This document shows positions 19,561 to 22,633 of a stretch of DNA of 22,633 nt, in pieces. Both the position numbers and the translations under genes were made by a program. The stretch lies in the IMG/VR virus record IMGVR_UViG_3300022539_000238, positions 1 to 22,633 of that record, one strand, 5' to 3'. The DNA comes from a virus. The first letter of the stretch is position 1. Each line of letters begins with the position of its first letter. The notes beneath the pieces are model-generated. The model saw only the letters and a list, made by a program, of their open reading frames with translations, was not told the origin of the DNA and did not search any database.

Positions 19561-19940
19561 AATTGGTTGAGGTTGCTCGGCAGATCGTAATCACTGATGT
19601 CGATGTTCTCTCTCCAAGACTGGGGGAGTCGCTGATGTTCGCTGTTAGATATGCACGCCGACAGAGCTTGGAACCCGATTTGGTTCTATCACGTTCTGAC
19701 TTTGAGAGACTGATCGATTACTGGCCCCGATTTTACCTGGAAGGCCCTGTTGTGAAGACTCGTGATAAGGATATTTGGTTTTGGCTGAGGCGATTCTTTG
19801 CCAGAAAGAGGAGAATGCCGCCATTGTTGTCATTATCATTGAACGACGAGATGCTGGAGAGCTTCAAAGAACGAATGCTAGAAAAGCAAGCAATCCCGAT
19901 TGATGGCGTCTGGGTTCCTGTGGATATATTGGGTGAGTAA
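19557..19940 (+). CDS. Hypothetical 127-aa protein
   Basis: It overlaps the previous stop by 4 bases (ATGA). MKLVEVARQIVITDVDVLSP starts a soluble basic protein. FWLRRFFARKRRMPPLLSLS is a basic amphipathic middle, and the end (KQAIPIDGVWVPVDILGE) is beta. Unknown. Confidence 0.7.
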   Translation: MKLVEVARQIVITDVDVLSPRLGESLMFAVRYARRQSLEPDLVLSRSDFERLIDYWPRFYLEGPVVKTRDKDIWFWLRRFFARKRRMPPLLSLSLNDEMLESFKERMLEKQAIPIDGVWVPVDILGE

Positions 19941-19958
19941 TTCTCTAATGGGTGAGCA

Positions 19959-20555
19959 ATGAAGGAATGCTTACGCCGCCTCCGCACTCCCGGTCCCTGG
20001 CTATTCAGACAAGCCTGGTCTGGCTATGCTGAGGTCAAGCGCCTCCACCCCGGCGCAGAGGCATGGAGACGCAGTGGCGAGGGACTACGCGGGGCTTGGG
20101 AAGCCTTCATGCAGTCCATTCTCAGCCCCACGGCATGGACAGCACTCTGCTTGCTACTAGAGCGTCAATATGACCTGCGCTGGCTGTGGATCAAGCCTGG
20201 CGGCTATTTCTACACTAAAGCCGGGAATCGCCGCAAGGTCATTCGCAAGAAACTCGTCCCGCGCATCATCACGGTGACACTCCGCGACCGTCTGGCTCAC
20301 GCTGAACACATCTACTACGAATCGCTCAAATCGGAAGTCTTTGATTCCAATGCCGTCGTAGTGATGACCCTGGCTCTCGCGGGTTCTATCACTGGCGGTA
20401 AGTTCTCTGCCGCCACAGCACACATCAAGCGCGAACCATTGAGACAGAGACGTAAGCGGTGGCGGCTCTGGCTGCCGAGCAGGACTTCTAGTCTGCGCTA
20501 TCTCAGAGATATTGGCTTCCTGCAGCAGTCAGACGATGATGGACCGCTGCTTTGA
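19959..20555 (+). CDS. Basic Trp-rich hypothetical protein, 198 aa
   Basis: The ATG has a weak SD (GGGTGAG). The protein is strongly basic, with many tryptophans (PGPWLFRQAWSGYAEVKRLH, DLRWLWIKPGGYFY). A central helix (LRDRLAHAEHIYYESLKSEV) is followed by a hydrophobic strand (AVVVMTLALAGS) and a basic tail (REPLRQRRKRWRLWLP). It may bind nucleic acid. Family unknown. Confidence 0.65.
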   Translation: MKECLRRLRTPGPWLFRQAWSGYAEVKRLHPGAEAWRRSGEGLRGAWEAFMQSILSPTAWTALCLLLERQYDLRWLWIKPGGYFYTKAGNRRKVIRKKLVPRIITVTLRDRLAHAEHIYYESLKSEVFDSNAVVVMTLALAGSITGGKFSAATAHIKREPLRQRRKRWRLWLPSRTSSLRYLRDIGFLQQSDDDGPLL

Positions 20556-20573
20556 TAATGTAAGGATTCTGTA

Positions 20574-20888
20574 ATGATACGAGAACTTCAATCCCAAGTG
20601 AAACACTTGTATGCCGAACGCGGCTATGATGCAAAGGTGCAGACTCTCCTCCTTGGCGCAATGGAGGAAATGGGCGAATTGGCTCAGGCGATTCTTTTGA
20701 CGGAGTGTGAAGATTTCAAGCCGTCGGCTAAGAAGATGCCTTTGATCTGGGCAGATGCCCGTGACCCTGGGCGGCGCATCGTTGCTCATGAAGTAGGCGA
20801 TTGCATTACTTATCTTCTGGCATTGTGCAATCGTCTTGGGATTGAGCCTTACTTTAAGTGGCTCCATGACAATGACCCTCGGATTTGA
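20574..20888 (+). CDS. MazG-like nucleotide pyrophosphohydrolase, 104 aa
   Basis: E31-E32-x2-E35 (AMEEMGELAQA) and the downstream E73-x2-D76 (HEVGDCITYLLAL) form the EExxE...ExxD metal-binding pattern of the MazG/all-alpha NTP pyrophosphatase family. Such enzymes split NTPs or alarmone-related nucleotides to the monophosphate and pyrophosphate. Phage versions are thought to alter host stress nucleotides or clear modified dNTPs. It is the last gene of the rightward operon. Length fits a single MazG domain. Confidence 0.85.
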   Translation: MIRELQSQVKHLYAERGYDAKVQTLLLGAMEEMGELAQAILLTECEDFKPSAKKMPLIWADARDPGRRIVAHEVGDCITYLLALCNRLGIEPYFKWLHDNDPRI

Positions 20889-20987
20889 GTCTAGAGGCTC
20901 CCCCTGAGTCAACCTACCATGGCAAGTACCAGGGTCAGACCGGCCCCACACCCGCGCGTCCCTAGTTTTTTCTACCACTGTCTTTTC

Positions 20988-21016
20988 TTGACAGATTCGA
21001 TAAACTCTGGTATAAT
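20988..21016 (+). promoter_or_regulatory. Consensus promoter for a small RNA
   Basis: TTGACA, 17 bases, TATAAT, a full consensus match. The predicted start (about 21023) coincides with the first base of a GNRA hairpin. Confidence 0.85.
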
Positions 21017-21022
21017 ATAGTT

Positions 21023-21108
21023 GCGTCGAAAGACGCTGGTGGATGGCACAGAGTAGCCTACTACTCGGCCCCCTATGCCCTGGTGAAAACCAGGGCATTT
21101 GCTTTGCT
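21023..21108 (+). ncRNA. Three-hairpin small RNA
   Basis: Three perfect stem-loops follow the promoter: GCGTC-GAAA-GACGC (21023-21036), GAGTAG-CCTA-CTACTC (21051-21066) and ATGCCCTGG-TGAAAA-CCAGGGCAT (21075-21098), the last followed by a modest T-rich run as a terminator. The only frame (ATG at 21043) lacks an SD. I do not recognise a known RNA family. It may be a regulatory sRNA or a decoy. Confidence 0.6.
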
Positions 21109-21155
21109 CAGTCTGGCTCTAACTCCCTTCTAACCTTTCCCCCTTTTATCCCCCC

Positions 21156-21184
21156 TTGACAATCCCGCTCAAATCTGCTATACT
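21156..21184 (+). promoter_or_regulatory. Second strong rightward promoter
   Basis: TTGACA (21156-21161), 17 bases, TATACT (21179-21184). It should drive the non-coding stretch, the 35-residue microprotein, the tRNA-like gene and possibly the terminase genes. Confidence 0.8.
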
Positions 21185-21190
21185 GTCTGT

Positions 21191-21455
21191 AAGACGGTAG
21201 GATAAGTGGCATGGTAGCGCTAGGGTTGTTTGCGTTGCGGGGACTGGCAACTGCTATGAGGCCAGTACCAAACAGGAGGAGGCCGACGAGTCGGAGGTGA
21301 TGCATCACTTCTAAACGATGATCGCGGTACTCCAAAACTGACACCCCTGAGGGGAGAGACGCAACAAATGAAGAGTAGGGAGCCAGTAGGGGAACCTGGC
21401 CTTGTCCTGCTGTTCTGGAGACTGCATTTCTGCTATGCTGTTACCATGATTAGAG
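21191..21455 (+). other. Transcribed leader with hairpins and tiny frames
   Basis: Structure includes ACTGGC/GCCAGT (about 21244-21266), CCGAC-GA-GTCGG (21283-21294), the 12-bp palindrome GTGATGCATCAC and CCCC-TGA-GGGG. A 29-codon frame (21211-21300) ends in TGATG, overlapping a 4-codon frame behind GGAGG, which could be leader peptides. No recognised riboswitch or ribozyme core is visible. Confidence 0.4.
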
Positions 21456-21473
21456 AAATAGGAGGAGTATAGA

Positions 21474-21581
21474 ATGTTAAGGCGCAGGTTTTTGCAATTC
21501 GTGGCTGCAGTGGCTGTCTTTGGCACACTTTTGCTGCTGGCTGTCGCGTGTTATTGTATTGAGTGTCCTTGTCTATTTTAG
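21474..21581 (+). CDS. Cysteine-rich membrane microprotein, 35 aa
   Basis: AGGAGG lies eight bases before the ATG, an ideal SD. MLRRRFLQFVAAVAVFGTLL and LLAVACYC form a basic start and one membrane helix or signal peptide. The tail CYCIECPCLF has four cysteines, and AVAC is a weak lipobox. It may be a tiny inner-membrane or lipoprotein peptide. A toxic or lysis-related role is possible but unproven. Confidence 0.65.
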   Translation: MLRRRFLQFVAAVAVFGTLLLLAVACYCIECPCLF

Positions 21582-21598
21582 CGTAATCATCGACATAA

Positions 21599-21688
21599 TG
21601 CGGGGTAGTGGAGTGGCGTCAAGCCGGGCACTAATCCAGAGACACCAGGTCTAATCCGGAGACCCAGGTTCGATTCCTGGCCCCGCTA
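21599..21688 (+). tRNA. tRNA-like gene with internal 20-base duplication; isotype uncertain
   Basis: The T-arm is perfect (CCAGG-TTCGATT-CCTGG), and the acceptor pairs GCGGGG with CCCCGC, followed by discriminator A. D-loop landmarks AGTGG are present. CTAATCCAGAGACACCAGGT (21631-21650) is followed at once by a near copy (21651-21669). Removing one copy leaves about 70 bases, a normal tRNA length. No unambiguous anticodon arm with U33 forms, so the isotype is unclear; CTA and AAT triplets are exposed. It may be decayed, or processed as a class II-like tRNA. Confidence 0.5.
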
Positions 21689-21893
21689 CTGTACCAAGTG
21701 CAAGGCAGCTGGGAGGGCTACTCAGTTACCAAGTGGCTTGCTGAGACCTCATCTCACTTGGCTGTCTAACTTAACATAATAGCCGCACCCAGGAGCGGTG
21801 CGAGGCGCATCTGCATCTCTTGCGCTCCTCCTTTTCTCTGGGTTGCCTGCGGAGCCCCCCGCCCAAACTCCGCAGGCAACCAAACTCAAGCCA
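21689..21893 (+). promoter_or_regulatory. Hairpin-rich region before the terminase genes
   Basis: CCAAGTG occurs twice (about 21694 and 21729) with its complement CACTTGG near 21755. CGCACC/GGTGCG (21784-21802) holds AGGAG in its loop. GGTTGCCTGCGGAG (21841-21854) pairs perfectly with 21868-21881. The small terminase ATG is 12 bases beyond and has no SD. A pac or terminase-recognition site, or translational control, are the likely explanations. Confidence 0.5.
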
Positions 21894-22484
21894 ATGGGCA
21901 GTCAACTAACTGGCAAACAAGCGCGATTTGTTGAGGAATACCTCCAAGATTTCAACGCCACCCGTGCAGCCGAACGAGCAGGCTATGCAGGCGATGATAA
22001 CTCGCTTGCTGTCCGGGGGTATGAGTTAGTAAGAAATCCTAAGATTCAGGCTCTGGTTAAGATACGCCTCAACGAGTCAGCGATGACTGCTAATGAAGTC
22101 CTGGCTCGACTGGCCGCCATTGCTCGCAGTGACTACAGTAGATACCTCAAAGAAGATGCAACTGTTGACTTTGCTAATCTGCTCGCTGATAGTCAGGGGT
22201 TCCTTGTCAAGTCCATCAAGGAAACCAAGTATGGCAAGCAGGTTGAATTCTATGACGCTCAGCGGGCGTTAGAGACTCTTGCTAAGCACTTTGGGCTGTT
22301 CATTGAGCGCCATGTCATTGTAGACTGGCGCAGGGAAACACGGGAGGCAGGCTTTGACCCTGCAGCCGCTTTTGAAAGACTCGTCCAAGAGGCCGTCGAA
22401 ACTGTCGCTGTCGCCACAGGCAATGGACAGCCTGATGTCGGAAGTGTGGCAGGAAGCCAAAAGACGGCTGAGGGAACGACCTAA
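21894..22484 (+). CDS. terS: Terminase small subunit, 196 aa
   Basis: LTGKQARFVEEYLQDFNATR, AAERAGYAGD and NPKIQALVKIRLNE are the classic N-terminal features of the Terminase_2 small-subunit family (DNA-recognition HTH, then helix). The middle (ANEVLARLAAIARSDYSRYL) is the oligomerisation region. The C-terminal tail is loose and acidic. It recognises phage DNA and directs the large subunit to cut and package it. The ATG at 21894 is chosen at the start of the conserved block; a GTG at 21798 would add an unlikely N-terminus. Confidence 0.9.
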   Translation: MGSQLTGKQARFVEEYLQDFNATRAAERAGYAGDDNSLAVRGYELVRNPKIQALVKIRLNESAMTANEVLARLAAIARSDYSRYLKEDATVDFANLLADSQGFLVKSIKETKYGKQVEFYDAQRALETLAKHFGLFIERHVIVDWRRETREAGFDPAAAFERLVQEAVETVAVATGNGQPDVGSVAGSQKTAEGTT

Positions 22485-22633
22485 CCAATTATCACTCCTG
22501 GCCTGGACACAATCCAAGCGCCCTCTACTTGGCCCCGACAAGCCAGTCGACTTCACCGCGCATTCCTACCTCCTCGACATCTACAGTACCGATGCTAAGC
22601 GCCTCGTCATCTACAAAGCTAGCCAGATGGGCG
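22423..22633 (+). CDS. terL: Terminase large subunit, N-terminus only
   Basis: MDSLMSEVWQEAKRRLRERP leads into SYLLDIYSTDAKRLVIYKAS followed by QMG at the window edge, the typical approach to the ATPase Walker region of phage terminases. The protein is the packaging motor and nuclease. It overlaps the small-subunit gene by about 60 bases. An in-frame ATG at 22435 is an alternative start. The rest lies outside the window. Confidence 0.85.
   Translation, partial: MDSLMSEVWQEAKRRLRERPNQLSLLAWTQSKRPLLGPDKPVDFTAHSYLLDIYSTDAKRLVIYKASQMG

Noticed and set aside
20529-21098. Leftward 189-residue ORF
   Set aside because: Antisense to the MazG-like gene and the small-RNA unit; no SD.
21043-21156. 37-codon rightward frame in the small-RNA region
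   Set aside because: No SD, and the sequence is better explained by three perfect hairpins and a terminator.

Overview
This window reads as part of a tailed double-stranded DNA phage or prophage. The clearest marker is the terminase pair at the right end: a small subunit at 21894-22484, and a large subunit that starts near 22423 and runs off the edge. Other phage-typical families are a Gp37/Gp68 (DUF5131) protein, an LPD29-type protein, a DUF5419-type protein, a Lar-like zinc ribbon, a GIY-YIG nuclease and a MazG-like pyrophosphohydrolase. The host cannot be named. It should be a bacterium, because the promoters match the sigma-70 pattern (TTGACA, 17 bp, TATAAT) and almost every gene has a strong Shine-Dalgarno (SD) site such as AAGGAGG.

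Layout: bases 1-15309 hold about 40 short genes, all leftward, tightly packed and often overlapping by 4-20 bases. Most encode 26-300 residue proteins of unknown function, and many carry paired-cysteine zinc knuckles. Many spacers between a stop codon and the next SD contain a GC-rich hairpin, and several of these hairpins are related to one another. A self-contained cassette (7102-7800) has its own promoter and a palindromic operator, a leaderless ribbon-helix-helix gene, and a GIY-YIG protein that ends in a second ribbon-helix-helix. Two gene-poor islands interrupt the cluster: 2455-2947, rich in inverted repeats, and 14219-14924, which holds an element with 20-bp perfect inverted ends flanked by 14-bp direct repeats.

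Bases 15310-16040 are a divergent control region. Two leftward promoters and one rightward promoter surround three direct repeats. The leftward leader contains two interlocked inverted repeats that could form a pseudoknot.

Bases 16041-20888 hold 14 rightward genes, several for small membrane proteins, ending with a MazG-like enzyme. Bases 20889-21893 are mostly non-coding but appear transcribed. They hold two near-perfect promoters, a compact three-hairpin RNA, a 35-residue membrane microprotein, a tRNA-like gene with an internal 20-base duplication, and strong hairpins in front of the terminase small subunit.

Overall, the leftward block looks like the early or host-takeover region and the right end like the start of the late packaging module. 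No replication, integrase, lysis or structural gene is recognisable.
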